Shown here: positions 1 through 8,596 of the stretch, piece by piece | Layout: each line of letters begins with the position of its first letter | Numbering within the stretch: position 1 is the stretch's first letter | NCBI GenBank assembly: GCA_905176665.1 | Contig: CAJINA010000005.1 | Span: 159,346-223,345, forward strand | Length of the DNA: 64,000 nt | Origin: Olavius algarvensis Delta 4 endosymbiont | GTDB lineage: Bacteria > Desulfobacterota > Desulfobacteria > Desulfobacterales > CAJINA01 | Direction of reading: 5' to 3' | Made by a program: the position numbers and the translations under genes | The notes under the pieces: generated by a model | Database searches by the model: none | Told to the model about the DNA's origin: nothing | What the model saw: the letters and a program-made list of their open reading frames with translations, nothing else

Positions 1-993
1 GTTCAACAGGTAGGCAAGGAATTGGGTGTGAAGTACGTTTTAGAAGGGAGTGTAAAAAAATCTTCGGATAAGGTTAGAATAACAGCTCAATTGGTTGACA
101 CAATCAATGGCCACCATTTATGGGCGAAACAATATGAACGAAACTTAGAGGACATATTTGCTATTCAGGACGAGATTACAAAAGAAATAATTACGGCAAT
201 GCAGGTAAAGTTGACAGAGGGAGATCAAGCAAGAACGACGGCAAAGGGTACAGAAAACCTTGAGGTATATCTGCTGATTTTGAGGGCCAATAGCTATAAT
301 AATAACAACCCAAATATTGAGAACAATGCTATGGCAAGAAAATTGGCCCAAAAAGCCATTGCGCTGGACCCAAAGTATGCCGTTGCCTATCAAGTGTTAG
401 CCAGAACCCACCTCTATGATTTCTGGACAAACCTAAATAAGCCTCAAGAACAGACCATTGCTGAGGCTATAAGATTATTAGAAGACGCTATTTATCTGGA
501 TAGCAGTTATGCCGAAGCCTATAGCATGCTGGCTTGGGCATGCACACAAAAAGGGGAAAACGAAAAAGCCGTTAAATTAGCCAATAAAGCTGTATCGCTT
601 AATCCGAACTCAGCGGAAGCTCATTATCGATTGGGAAAGGTTCTTACTTTTACAAACAAACTGGAGGGGTCCATTTTAGAGTATAGATATGCGATACGAC
701 TAAATCCCATACCACCGGGTAATTACCTCTGGAGTTTAGGATTATCGTATGCTGCAACGCAACAGTATGATGAGGCAATTAAATGGTGCGAAAAAGCAAT
801 TCAACAAGAGCCGGACAATTTAATGGCCCGCGTAATGATAACAGCCATTTATAGTCGTGCAGGACAGGACGATAAAGCACGAGTTGAGGCCCAAGAAGTG
901 CTTAGGATCAATCCCAGTTTTTCATTAGATAGATTTTCAAAGAGAGCCTCTCCTATACTCACAGAGGCATTGCGGAAGTCAGGACTAAAATAA
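1..993 (+). CDS. TPR-repeat protein, 3' part of a gene cut by the window edge
   Basis: The reading frame is open from the first base, so this is the C-terminal 330 residues of a longer protein; a TTG at 22 is not a convincing start. The first ~80 residues (VLEGSVKK, LVDTINGHHLWAKQYER, IFAIQDEIT) match the TolB-like domain found between the output and TPR regions of many cyclase- or CadC-like regulators. The rest is tetratricopeptide repeats with the usual W-LG-Y/A-P spacing (AVAYQVLARTH, AEAYSMLAWAC, AEAHYRLGKVL, GLSYAATQQYDEAI). It probably acts as a protein-interaction or regulatory module; the missing N-terminus may be a class III cyclase or winged-helix domain. Base composition is clearly more AT-rich than the genes after 3 kb. 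Confidence 0.8.
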   Translation, partial: VQQVGKELGVKYVLEGSVKKSSDKVRITAQLVDTINGHHLWAKQYERNLEDIFAIQDEITKEIITAMQVKLTEGDQARTTAKGTENLEVYLLILRANSYNNNNPNIENNAMARKLAQKAIALDPKYAVAYQVLARTHLYDFWTNLNKPQEQTIAEAIRLLEDAIYLDSSYAEAYSMLAWACTQKGENEKAVKLANKAVSLNPNSAEAHYRLGKVLTFTNKLEGSILEYRYAIRLNPIPPGNYLWSLGLSYAATQQYDEAIKWCEKAIQQEPDNLMARVMITAIYSRAGQDDKARVEAQEVLRINPSFSLDRFSKRASPILTEALRKSGLK

Positions 994-1021
994 CGATGTG
1001 GTTATGACCAAAATACAGATT

Positions 1022-1094
1022 TCTTGCCAACTTCCAAATATATCAGATAGCACAAAAACCTGGTGATATGAAATCAATATCTGAAGTTAGCGCC
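1022..1094. repeat. Imperfect direct repeat, left copy
   Basis: Shares an ordered set of short blocks with the sequence at 2108-2210: TCTTGCCA, CCAA(A)TATATCA, ACAAAAAC/CCAAAAAC, TG(G)TGATAT, then GATATGA, AATATCTGAA and GCG. Each copy contains the inverted arms ATATCA and TGATAT. The two copies bracket the HU and KH genes. The match is by eye and gapped. Confidence 0.45.
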
Positions 1095-1169
1095 CCGGGA
1101 AGATTTGAGCATATCGCAATATTTTCTATATCTTGGGCACATAGCCGTATAAAATCTGGAAATAAGAAT

Positions 1170-1191
1170 GCAGGGCCAGAACTGACCCTGC
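1170..1191 (-). terminator. Possible intrinsic terminator after the HU gene
   Basis: Read on the minus strand, a GC-rich hairpin with arms GCAGGG and CCCTGC and a small CAG/CTG inner pair lies about 30 bases after the HU stop codon. It is followed by ATTCTTATTT, a weak T tract. It fits a Rho-independent terminator, but the T tract is interrupted. Confidence 0.45.
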
Positions 1192-1221
1192 ATAGCGGTA
1201 AATCTTATTATGGAAAAACGA

Positions 1222-1491
1222 TTATTTTACGGCTTCTTTCAAAGCTTTACCGGCAACAAACTTCGGCACCTTGCATGCCGCGATATTGATCTCTTGCCCT
1301 GTCTGAGGATTTCTACCCATACGAGCCTTCCTATCAGCTACCTTAAAGGTCCCGAACCCCACTAATGATACGGGCTCTCCATTCTCCAAAGCCGTGGTAA
1401 TGCTCGAGAGAACACACTCCACAACCGCCTGTGCATCTTTTTTAGTGTTTACTACCTTAGCAACCTCGTTGACCAAATCTGTTTTATTCAT
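1222..1491 (-). CDS. HU family DNA-binding protein
   Basis: A histone-like nucleoid protein of 89 residues, the usual HU length. It begins [11 protein letters not shown] and has the beta-arm signature [12 protein letters not shown] and the C-terminal [14 protein letters not shown] typical of HU, which bends DNA as a dimer. The start was chosen at the ATG at 1491 because an AAGGAG ribosome binding site lies just upstream; an in-frame ATG ten codons earlier has no family support. It lies alone, with a hairpin downstream. A second member of the family (IHF-like) is encoded at 56.5 kb, so the two probably have different roles. Identification is firm; the HU-alpha/beta distinction cannot be made. 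Confidence 0.93.
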   Translation of the reverse strand: MNKTDLVNEVAKVVNTKKDAQAVVECVLSSITTALENGEPVSLVGFGTFKVADRKARMGRNPQTGQEINIAACKVPKFVAGKALKEAVK

Positions 1492-1673
1492 ACTTTTCTC
1501 CTTGTTTTGAACCGGCCACAATTTTAGTTCAGTAACTACAATATTCTTTAAAATCCATTGATAGCACAGAGCCGCGTATGTGCATATTCAAAGGTTAGAA
1601 AATAAGAAAGCGGGGCCCTTGCCGAACCTGCATGGGGCAGAGAGCTTTCCTGCACACCTAATAATTAATTTTA

Positions 1674-1904
1674 CTATTCAACAATTTCCAAAACTGTACG
1701 CTTTTTTATCTTGGCAGAAGCAGCATTTAATATGGTTCGTGTGGCTTTAGCATTTCGGCCCTGTTTCCCTATTATCTTCCCAAGATCCTCTTTAGCCGCT
1801 TTAATCTCCAATACCGTGACCTGCTTGCCCTCTACTTCTGAAATAACTATTTGTTCAGGATGGTCAACCAATGCCTGAATTATGCGCTTGGTCAGCTCTT
1901 TCAA
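1674..1904 (-). CDS. KH-domain RNA-binding protein (KhpA/YlqC-like)
   Basis: A 76-residue single KH domain. The RNA-binding loop is GKIIGKQGRNAKATRTIL, the GxxG motif of KH domains, followed by a C-terminal strand. Length and sequence fit the KhpA/YlqC family of small RNA-binding proteins, which pair with KhpB in some Firmicutes and affect cell division and small-RNA function; in Desulfobacterota they usually sit by rpsP-rimM. Here no ribosomal gene is adjacent, so this looks like a stand-alone copy. It lies upstream of HU, same strand, ~180 bases apart, between the two imperfect direct repeats. Confidence 0.85.
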   Translation of the reverse strand: MKELTKRIIQALVDHPEQIVISEVEGKQVTVLEIKAAKEDLGKIIGKQGRNAKATRTILNAASAKIKKRTVLEIVE

Positions 1905-2107
1905 AGCTATATATCCCTGGTCAGCAGTTAAGAATTAAAAAGCTCTATTGGTTCTGGGAAACTCACTATGGGGAGGATTCTTTCAGCCACAATAGAATAC
2001 CATGAGGTGTTCTGGCATTGCAACTATTCTTATTCATGAGAAAGGTATTAATCGGCATATCGGGACGCGGTTTGGGGGTACCCTGTACAGGTGCTTAGCT
2101 TGGGGTA

Positions 2108-2210
2108 TCTTGCCACAAAACCAATATATCACTCTTACCAAAAACTTGTGATATTTACAATTTTATGGGGTCCGGCAAGGATTTGATATGATGAGAATAT
2201 CTGAATGGCG
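2108..2210. repeat. Imperfect direct repeat, right copy
   Basis: Second copy of the AT-rich element at 1022-1094, with an extra ~25 bases between the TGATAT arm and the GATATGA/AATATCTGAA block. It lies in a gene-free stretch (1905-2456) in which I see no other feature. Confidence 0.4.
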
Positions 2211-2456
2211 GATTATTGCCAAGATTTATAGTCCAGCGTCAAACGATGTCGACCGGGGCATAATGGTCGTAATCCTCATCCTGCATCGGACAACTTTTCT
2301 TTCTCGATTGTAACCTGAGGGCTATGCTCTGTCGTGATCACTTCCGACTCGAGCATCTTGCCGTATTCGGTATCATTTTACTCTCAGGGCAAATGCTATC
2401 AAATACAAGCGCGTGAACCATAAATTGATGCTATCCATAAAGCATGGGCATATACC

Positions 2457-2648
2457 TCAATTATCCTCAGGATATAGATACTTCTCCTCTACCGGTGCTG
2501 TCGGAAATGGAATAATTTTATTGCACCTCTCCAGACTGGGTTTCAAATAGGGGCTGATTCGCTCCTGGACCAGGCGAGCCAGTTTTTTATCTTCTACCTT
2601 TTTGGCATCCCATAGCATCTGCCGGTAAAGATCGACATAGTTGATCAT
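2457..2648 (-). CDS. Small hypothetical protein
   Basis: A 63-residue open frame rich in charged residues (MINYVDLYRQMLWDAKK...ARLVQERISPYLKPSLERC), probably mostly helical, with no signal peptide or membrane segment. A GGGGGAAG-like ribosome binding site precedes the ATG with normal spacing. No family is recognised. The flanks are long gene-free stretches, and no neighbour suggests a function. It may be a small genuine gene or a remnant in an otherwise degenerate AT-rich region. Confidence 0.45.
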   Translation of the reverse strand: MINYVDLYRQMLWDAKKVEDKKLARLVQERISPYLKPSLERCNKIIPFPTAPVEEKYLYPEDN

Positions 2649-3060
2649 TTGACTTCCCCCGCGGTGCCCTCTTTACTGGTTAACTGCGACTGCCACCCAC
2701 TGGGTTGCCAGCCAGGCTGCAACCCTTTTAAGATATAATCAGTTAGCTCTTCGTCACCCAGTACCAAGCAGAAAATAGTTTTTTATTATCCGCTTTTGAT
2801 ATACTGGAATACCTAACTTACCAACGATGAATTGTCGGGTAATTTTAAAATGGTTCTGGGTGCAACCCAAACCTTAAGCGGTGACTTGATCAACCCGATC
2901 AGATGCTTGGATCCAGGCATCACGTTTTTGCACCTTGGGCTGACGTTGCTTTACACAATAATTTCAATAATTTTTGGCTAAAAAGATCACACTTGACAGG
3001 CAACTCCATTTGTCATAAAGGTATTTATATAAACCCCTTTATAATATGTTGAAATAAACT
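2649..3060. other. Gene-free stretch before the TetR gene
   Basis: Apart from the promoter-like sequence at 2993-3021, I see no gene, tRNA or clear repeat here. Confidence 0.4.
2993..3021 (+). promoter_or_regulatory. Candidate sigma-70 promoter for the TetR-family gene
   Basis: A perfect TTGACA at 2993-2998 is followed after 16-17 bases by ATAAAG/TAAAGG. This puts the start site about 30 bases before the ATG at 3061. The -10 match is poor, so this is a suggestion. A TetR protein often binds its own promoter; the inverted element TTTATAT/ATATAAA at 3023-3032 could be part of an operator. Confidence 0.4.
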
Positions 3061-3693
3061 ATGTCAAGAAAAACTCAATTTACCGCTGATGACATTGTGA
3101 AGGCCGCGTTTGAATTGGTCAGGGAAAAGGGTTTAACGGGGCTGTCCGCTCCGTCAGTCGCCCAAAAAATGGGCTGTTCGACCATGCCCATCTACTCCAA
3201 TCTTAAAAATATGCAAGCCCTGGAAGACGAGATTGTCCAAAAAGTCTGGTGTTTGCTCAAGGAATACGAGAGCAAAACCTATACGGGGGATACCTGGATA
3301 GATCTGGCGGTCGGGTACGTATTGTTTGCCAGGGATGAGCCCAATCTATTTGAGTGCATGCATAGCGGGCGAAACCTGGATCTGCGATACGAGCTGCATG
3401 AAAAACATTGGCAATGGCAAGACGAACGCCTTGATAATTACTCTGAATTCAGAGAGCTGGACGAGGAGCAACGCATGCGGGTTCGTTATGCGCGTGCTAT
3501 GTTGAGCCATGGTGTCGCTACATCGCCCAATACGGAATTCAATAGATTTCTCGTCGACAATGCTGAAATTTTAGCGGGCTTCATGACCAATGCAAGTCGC
3601 GCATTGTTGAATGGTTTTAAAACCCTCCCGCCTCTCGACGATGCCAAAAGACGATTAATTGAGGAAAGGACAAGTAGATATAAACCATCTTAG
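3061..3693 (+). CDS. TetR/AcrR family transcriptional regulator
   Basis: A 210-residue one-component repressor. Residues ~8-55 form the TetR helix-turn-helix (FTADDIVKAAFELVREKGLT, then SVAQKMGCSTMPIYSNLKN); the remaining all-helical part is the ligand-binding and dimerisation domain. The SxMPIYSNLKN recognition helix resembles the WHG-type subgroup. The gene stands alone: the next gene is convergent and starts 1 kb away, so its target may be itself or a distant locus. The stop codon is TAG. The class assignment is firm; ligand and regulon are unknown. Confidence 0.9.
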   Translation: MSRKTQFTADDIVKAAFELVREKGLTGLSAPSVAQKMGCSTMPIYSNLKNMQALEDEIVQKVWCLLKEYESKTYTGDTWIDLAVGYVLFARDEPNLFECMHSGRNLDLRYELHEKHWQWQDERLDNYSEFRELDEEQRMRVRYARAMLSHGVATSPNTEFNRFLVDNAEILAGFMTNASRALLNGFKTLPPLDDAKRRLIEERTSRYKPS

Positions 3694-3903
3694 ATCGTTA
3701 AAGACCAACCCTTGACAAATTGTAGACCGAACCTTCAATTCCCCTGGGAAGAACCGACATGTTTAGCCGAAATGTTGTGAGCCGTGTGCAAATCTTCTGT
3801 CAGGCCGATACGCTGGATATAAGCATGGCTCGGCTGAGATGCCGCGAACCCAAGCACCCGTGGTGAATTCCTGCAAAGGGAAAAAGCCGCAAGGGCATTT
3901 TTA

Positions 3904-4722
3904 CTACACCTGCCACTCAATGAGTTCGAGGTCGGTTGGATCGCTAAAGCCTTTCAAGATTTTTGAGCCGATCGATTTGAAGGTTACGTCCTTTCCCAGG
4001 CAGAGCTCACGGACAACTCGGGCCGCGATGATTTGACCGGGTTCACCGCAGTCACAAATGCGGGAAGTGAGGTTAACCGTCGATCCGAAGAGGGCATCCC
4101 CATCGATGACCGGTTCACCGGCCCCGATTCCAACCCGGGCTTGAATCGCTATATCGTCTGCCCGGTTCAAGTTGTCCTTGGTTAGCTTGCGCTGGATTGA
4201 CATGGCACATTTCACCGCAGCGTAGGCGGATTCAAAGCTAATCAAAAAACCGTCCCCGGCGCGGTCGATTTCGCGCCCACCGTTTTCCGTAAGCACTTTG
4301 CGTATCACTGCTCGATACCTTTGCACCAACTCAAGGGCGGCCGAGTCCCCCAGCGTCTTGGTAATGTCGGTCGAGCTCACCATGTCGACGAACATAATGG
4401 CCCTAAAGGCACTATCCGCTATCGGTTTTTCAGCGGCGGTTTCCGGGTCGGTGATCCGGCCTAGAAACTGGGCCACCGCGCCACCATCAACCTCAATTAT
4501 TTGATTGGGGATCAGGCCATGCGCTTCTTTGTGCATATCACGTACCGAATTTTCCGATGGGGCCTCGACCAGGCAAAATACGGCTCCCCGGGCCTCATCG
4601 AACCAGTAGGTAAGCGCGCGGCACTGATGACGCTCCTGAACGGCAAGGTCGCTTTGGTGCGCAATTGCCGCTTCCTCAGCGGTTACCCCCTGAACGTTAT
4701 GTCTATCCATGAAAAGTGGCAT
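3904..4722 (-). CDS. DUF4242 domain fused to a class III nucleotidyl cyclase domain
   Basis: A 272-residue soluble protein. Residues 1-90 (MPLFMDRHNV, then LTYWFDEARGAVFCLVEAP, MHKEAHGLIPNQIIEVD) are a DUF4242 ferredoxin-like domain, the family that includes a Streptomyces nickel-binding protein. Residues ~105-270 are a class III adenylate/guanylate cyclase catalytic domain (FRAIMFVDMVSSTDITKTLGD, EIDRAGDGFLISF, ARVGIGAGEPV, FGSTVNLTSRICD). FVDMVSS carries the first metal Asp; the second is in AGDGF. The start at the ATG at 4722 is backed by an AGGAGG site just upstream and by the DUF4242 beginning. It presumably makes a cyclic nucleotide in response to a metal or redox signal; that coupling is inferred. 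Confidence 0.85.
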   Translation of the reverse strand: MPLFMDRHNVQGVTAEEAAIAHQSDLAVQERHQCRALTYWFDEARGAVFCLVEAPSENSVRDMHKEAHGLIPNQIIEVDGGAVAQFLGRITDPETAAEKPIADSAFRAIMFVDMVSSTDITKTLGDSAALELVQRYRAVIRKVLTENGGREIDRAGDGFLISFESAYAAVKCAMSIQRKLTKDNLNRADDIAIQARVGIGAGEPVIDGDALFGSTVNLTSRICDCGEPGQIIAARVVRELCLGKDVTFKSIGSKILKGFSDPTDLELIEWQV

Positions 4723-5118
4723 GTCTCCTCCTGCATTTCTTACTAGTAAGGAAAAAGGCGGCCCAATTTCCGTCAAATTGATGAATACAGATGTGTATCG
4801 CCTGAAGCCTGCTGGGCGGCCGGATGTTTATTGGTGCAACCCACGTAAGTGGTCAGTCGCCCCCGGGGCAAAGTTGAGACCCTTAGCGGAATTTGGCTTG
4901 ATGTGAAGGTGAGGAGGCTCCCGAAACTTCACCAAACACGGATTGATATAGAAGGTTTGTTATTATCGTAGGATTAGACCACCTTGCGAGATGTCAAGGT
5001 TCCGGTGGTAAAAAGACCCGTGATCCATAAGCGGATCTTTTTGATCCAGGGATCGTGGGGCTGTGCAGAAGGGCCCTCGGTTAGGGTGCCCGGTTGAACG
5101 AAGAGCTGCATCCCGGAT
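4723..5118. other. Intergenic stretch with no recognised gene
   Basis: It lies between the start of the cyclase gene and the stop of the DUF2520 gene. An imperfect inverted repeat (ACCACCTTG near 4979 with CAAGG and GGTGG ~10-25 bases on) sits toward the right end and could be a weak terminator, but no T tract follows it. Confidence 0.35.
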
Positions 5119-5991
5119 CTATTTGTGCAGCAAACTGAGAAAGTCGGCCGCCTGGTCATTATCGATCCCGCCTTTGGCCTGCGCAATGCCGGTCGTATCC
5201 ACGCCGAGGCGGCTGTAGAGGGCCTTTAGCTCCGGAACTTGAGCGGCGATGTGCTCGATGTGGGCCGCAACGGTGTCCACGTCACCCCGGGTAATGGGGC
5301 CGGTCAAAGCTTCCGGGATGCCGATTTTTTCAATATTGTTCAAGGTGCCGTCGATGAGCGGCTTCAGGATTTTAAAACCATCAGCAGGCTTTATACCGGC
5401 GGCTTCCAGCAACTTGAGGGCCAGATCCAGAACGGTTACCAGGTAGTTGGAGGCGGCCACGGCGGAGGCATGGTAGAGGGTTTTGCCGGCGGTTTTGATG
5501 GTGTGTACCTGGGCGCCGAGATCGGTTGCCAGACGGGTTGCGCGGGCAACGGCCTGATCGTCGCCCTCCACTGCCATGTTGATGCTTTGAAAGGGGTTGA
5601 TATCCGTGCGGGCAGCGGCAAAACTTTGCAGCGGGTGCATCGAACCGATGACGGCGCCGGTAGCCTTGGCCGGGGCCAGGATGGTTGAGGGCAGGGCCCC
5701 GCTGCAGTGAAGGACCGCGGCACCTTCGCGGTAACCGTTGCTTTCGGCAATCAGTGCTCCGGCTGCGGCAATGACGTCATCCGGCGTGGTAAGCAGAATA
5801 ACTTCTGCGGTCTGGGCTGCTTCACTGGATGAAGGTGCCGGATCAGGGCCGTCAATCAGACGGGCGGTATTTTCCGCGGAAGTACGGGTTTTGCTGAACA
5901 GGCCGCTGATCCGGTAACCCGCTTTGGTAAGAAAGTAGGCCAGCGAGGTGCCGACCTTGCCGCAACCTATAATAGCAATGTCCGGTTTCAT
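5119..5991 (-). CDS. Rossmann-fold/DUF2520 protein, candidate ketopantoate reductase
   Basis: A 290-residue NAD(P)-dependent dehydrogenase-like protein. The N-terminal glycine motif IAIIGCGKVGTSLAYFL binds dinucleotide. The middle carries HCSGALP and GSMHPLQSF, hallmarks of the Rossmann-DUF2520 family (COG5495), and the C-terminal helical half contains the DUF2520 domain (LYHASAVAASNYLVTVLDLA). From memory, the PanG ketopantoate reductase of Francisella belongs to this family. Its position ~200 bases downstream of panB on the same strand supports reduction of ketopantoate to pantoate, the step after PanB. The function remains an inference. A dispersed repeat separates the two genes. Confidence 0.8.
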   Translation of the reverse strand: MKPDIAIIGCGKVGTSLAYFLTKAGYRISGLFSKTRTSAENTARLIDGPDPAPSSSEAAQTAEVILLTTPDDVIAAAGALIAESNGYREGAAVLHCSGALPSTILAPAKATGAVIGSMHPLQSFAAARTDINPFQSINMAVEGDDQAVARATRLATDLGAQVHTIKTAGKTLYHASAVAASNYLVTVLDLALKLLEAAGIKPADGFKILKPLIDGTLNNIEKIGIPEALTGPITRGDVDTVAAHIEHIAAQVPELKALYSRLGVDTTGIAQAKGGIDNDQAADFLSLLHK

Positions 5992-6046
5992 GTCTTTTAC
6001 CTGCTTGCAAAATGTAATGTTACCAAAGGGTGGGATTCTTTTTTAT

Positions 6047-6173
6047 GTCACTCTGAGCAAAGCGAAGAGTCCCTCACATCAGAGACAATGTTCCCTCGTG
6101 GGAGGTTCTTTCAGCCGTCGTAGCTGCGCCGCCATGGCGAAGTCGGCTTGTCGCTGGACTCCTCAGAATGACA
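6047..6173. repeat. Intergenic repeat with GTCACTCTGAG/CTCAGAATGAC ends
   Basis: The ends are inverted copies (GTCACTCTGAGCAAAGCGAAGAGTCC at the left; GGACTCCTCAGAATGAC at the right). This resembles a short palindromic element found in intergenic regions of many bacteria. It sits between panB and the DUF2520 gene and contains no coding sequence. Confidence 0.55.
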
Positions 6174-6191
6174 CAATTCTGATAACCGACA

Positions 6192-6980
6192 CTAATAGCA
6201 GTGTTCATCAGCCGGGAAGCTACCATCCGCAACTTCCTTTGCGTAATCCGCAACAGCCTCCCGGGCAGCATCAGCCAAGCGGGCGTACTGCTTGACAAAC
6301 TTGGGCAGATGGCGGTCGTTAAGCCCGAGCATATCGTGCAGCACCAGGATCTGACCGTCACAGTCCGGTCCGGCCCCGATACCGATTGTCGGGATATTCA
6401 GGGTGTCTGTAATCTTCTTGGAGATGTCTCCGGGGATGCCTTCGAGAACCACGGAAAATGCCCCGGCGGCTTCGACCTTGCGGGCATCGTCAAGCAGGCG
6501 CTCCTCATCGCGCTGGACTTTGAACCCGCCCATCTGATGCACGGATTGCGGCGTGAGACCGATATGGGCCTGCACCGGTATGCCGGCGGCGGTAATCGCG
6601 GCAATCACGTCGCTGACATCGGCACCGCCTTCCAGTTTGACTGCGGCCGCATCTGCCTCTTTAAGGAAACGACCGGCATTTTCCACGGCCTGGGTAAGTC
6701 CGGCCTGGTAGGACATGAAGGGCATGTCGCCCACCACCATGGCCCCTTGGGCGCCCCGGGCTACGATTCTGGTATGGTACAGCATCTCATCCATGGTGAC
6801 CGGCAGCGTGCTCGTGCCGCCCTGGACAACCATGCCCAGTGAATCGCCGACCAGGATGACATGAACCCCGGCATCCGCCACGATTTTGGCGAAAGGAAAA
6901 TCATAAGCGGTAAGGGCGACGATTTTCTCTCCATCCTGCTTCATTTTGATAAGTTTGGTGGTGGTGATCTGTGCTTGCAT
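6192..6980 (-). CDS. panB: 3-methyl-2-oxobutanoate hydroxymethyltransferase
   Basis: PanB catalyses the first committed step of pantothenate synthesis, adding a hydroxymethyl group from methylenetetrahydrofolate to 2-oxoisovalerate. The 262-residue protein has the full family pattern: [20 protein letters not shown], the metal-binding [22 protein letters not shown], the catalytic Glu in [24 protein letters not shown] and [28 protein letters not shown] ribosome binding site lies five bases before the ATG. A DUF2520 Rossmann protein follows and may supply the next step. No panC or panD is visible in the window. Confidence 0.97.
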   Translation of the reverse strand: MQAQITTTKLIKMKQDGEKIVALTAYDFPFAKIVADAGVHVILVGDSLGMVVQGGTSTLPVTMDEMLYHTRIVARGAQGAMVVGDMPFMSYQAGLTQAVENAGRFLKEADAAAVKLEGGADVSDVIAAITAAGIPVQAHIGLTPQSVHQMGGFKVQRDEERLLDDARKVEAAGAFSVVLEGIPGDISKKITDTLNIPTIGIGAGPDCDGQILVLHDMLGLNDRHLPKFVKQYARLADAAREAVADYAKEVADGSFPADEHCY

Positions 6981-7326
6981 GGCGACACCTCTTTGGTGGT
7001 TACGTGTCGGGGTAAAGAGTGGGTTGATTATGGGTCTATAACCAAAACAGTGGGAAACGGCAAGTCACACCTGGTTAGGTCCTAAAAAGGTGAGCCCCGG
7101 CCGCACCTCTTTATTGACCGATAGGATAAGTGCATGCATAGCAAATTATTATGATAAATCCAACTATGCAAGTTTTTGTTATGTTAAAATTATTTCTAAT
7201 ATTCAACTTTTCCGAAAGTCGTGCCTGGATATCGGGATAAAAATATATAGTTGTTGACTCTCCGCGCAAGCCTGGGATAAAAATACAGGTTATTCAAAAA
7301 AATCAGAAAAGGGAATAGCGAAACGC
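6981..7326. other. Divergent intergenic region between panB and hisS
   Basis: It contains a likely hisS promoter at its right end. The motif CCTGG(ATATC)GGGATAAAAATA occurs twice (around 7225 and 7271), once as part of that promoter. No gene is visible. Confidence 0.4.
7254..7283 (+). promoter_or_regulatory. Candidate sigma-70 promoter for hisS-aspS
   Basis: TTGACT at 7254-7259 is followed after 17-18 bases by ATAAAA/TAAAAA at 7277-7283, ~45 bases before the hisS ATG. It is the best promoter match in the divergent panB-hisS gap. Confidence 0.4.
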
Positions 7327-8589
7327 ATGATACAGTTGATCAGAGGGTTCAAAGATGTCCTGCCGGGTGAATCGGAATTGTGGCAGCATATTGAACAGAC
7401 CGCCGCGGCCCTGTTTACCGATTTCGGTTTCAAGGAGATCCGGATCCCCATCATGGAACGCACCGAGCTTTTTGCCCGTAGTATCGGTGAAGATACGGAT
7501 ATCGTTGAAAAAGAGATGTACACCTTTCCGGACCGCAAGGGTGATTTGATCACTTTGCGGCCCGAGGCCACGGCGTCCATCTGCCGGTCCTATATCCAGC
7601 ACAAGCTCTATGCCGCCGATCCCGTGAAGAAATATTTCACCATCGGTCCCATGTTTCGGCGGGAAAGACCGCAAAAGGGCCGCTATCGGCAATTTTACCA
7701 GCTGGATGCGGAAGTGTTCGGGAGCGCTTCGCCGTATGTGGATGCCCAGTTGATCTACATGCTGAAAATTCTGTTTCACCGCCTGGGTGTGACCGATATC
7801 ATGGCCCATATCAATTCGCTGGGCTGTCCGGAATGCCGCCCCGATTTCAGGGACGCCTTGCTGGCTTACATAACCGGCAAGGAAGCCGAGCTTTGTGCGG
7901 ACTGCCGCCGGCGCAAGGATAAAAACCCTCTGCGGGTTCTGGACTGCAAGGTTCCCGCGTGCCGGGAGGCTATGGCAGCGGCCCCTTCGATTCTCGATCA
8001 CCTCTGCGATGCCTGTCACGTTCACTTCGAAACAGTGAAAACAGCGCTGGAGAATCTGCAAACGCCTTTTACCATCGACAAGCGCCTGGTCCGGGGACTT
8101 GATTACTATACCCGTACCACGTTTGAGATGCAGACGGGCAGTCTCGGTGCCCAGAGTGCCGTTGCCGGCGGCGGGCGCTATGACGGCCTGGTGAAGTTAC
8201 TGGGCGGGCCAGAGATTCCGGCTACCGGATTTGCCATCGGGTTTGACCGGCTGGCGGAAATCGTGGCCCAGGCCGGCGAGACGTATGTCGTCGATCCGGA
8301 CCTGTATGTGGCGGCGCTCGGGGAAGCAGCCCTCCCCCTGGCGTTTGCGTGGATCGCAAAACTTTCCGAGGCGGGCATCCGGGCGGAAATGGATTTTGAA
8401 GGCCGCAGCCTGAAGAGCCAGATGAAGCGGGCCGATCGTCTGAGAGCGGGCCATGTCCTCATCGTCGGTGATGATGAAATTAAGAAGAAAACAGCTATTT
8501 TACGGAATATGATGTCCAAAGCACAGGATGAAGTGCCTTTCGAAGGGCTCCTGGAGACCTTGGGCGCCAGACTGGGGAAAAAGGAGTAA
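7327..8589 (+). CDS. hisS: Histidyl-tRNA synthetase
   Basis: A class II aminoacyl-tRNA synthetase, 420 residues, the normal bacterial length. Visible are the N-terminal [15 protein letters not shown], motif 1 region, motif 2 ([29 protein letters not shown]), the histidine-specific [14 protein letters not shown], motif 3 (GFAIGFDRL) and a C-terminal anticodon-binding domain ending in [10 protein letters not shown] Cys cluster ([29 protein letters not shown]) lies in the insertion domain, as in many deltaproteobacterial HisRS. It is followed directly by aspS, probably one transcript. Confidence 0.97.
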   Translation: MIQLIRGFKDVLPGESELWQHIEQTAAALFTDFGFKEIRIPIMERTELFARSIGEDTDIVEKEMYTFPDRKGDLITLRPEATASICRSYIQHKLYAADPVKKYFTIGPMFRRERPQKGRYRQFYQLDAEVFGSASPYVDAQLIYMLKILFHRLGVTDIMAHINSLGCPECRPDFRDALLAYITGKEAELCADCRRRKDKNPLRVLDCKVPACREAMAAAPSILDHLCDACHVHFETVKTALENLQTPFTIDKRLVRGLDYYTRTTFEMQTGSLGAQSAVAGGGRYDGLVKLLGGPEIPATGFAIGFDRLAEIVAQAGETYVVDPDLYVAALGEAALPLAFAWIAKLSEAGIRAEMDFEGRSLKSQMKRADRLRAGHVLIVGDDEIKKKTAILRNMMSKAQDEVPFEGLLETLGARLGKKE

Positions 8590-8596
8590 GCAAACA

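Noticed and set aside
1068..1289. Rightward 73-codon frame overlapping the HU gene
   Set aside because: It lies opposite the HU coding end and terminator, and the sequence has no protein-like pattern.
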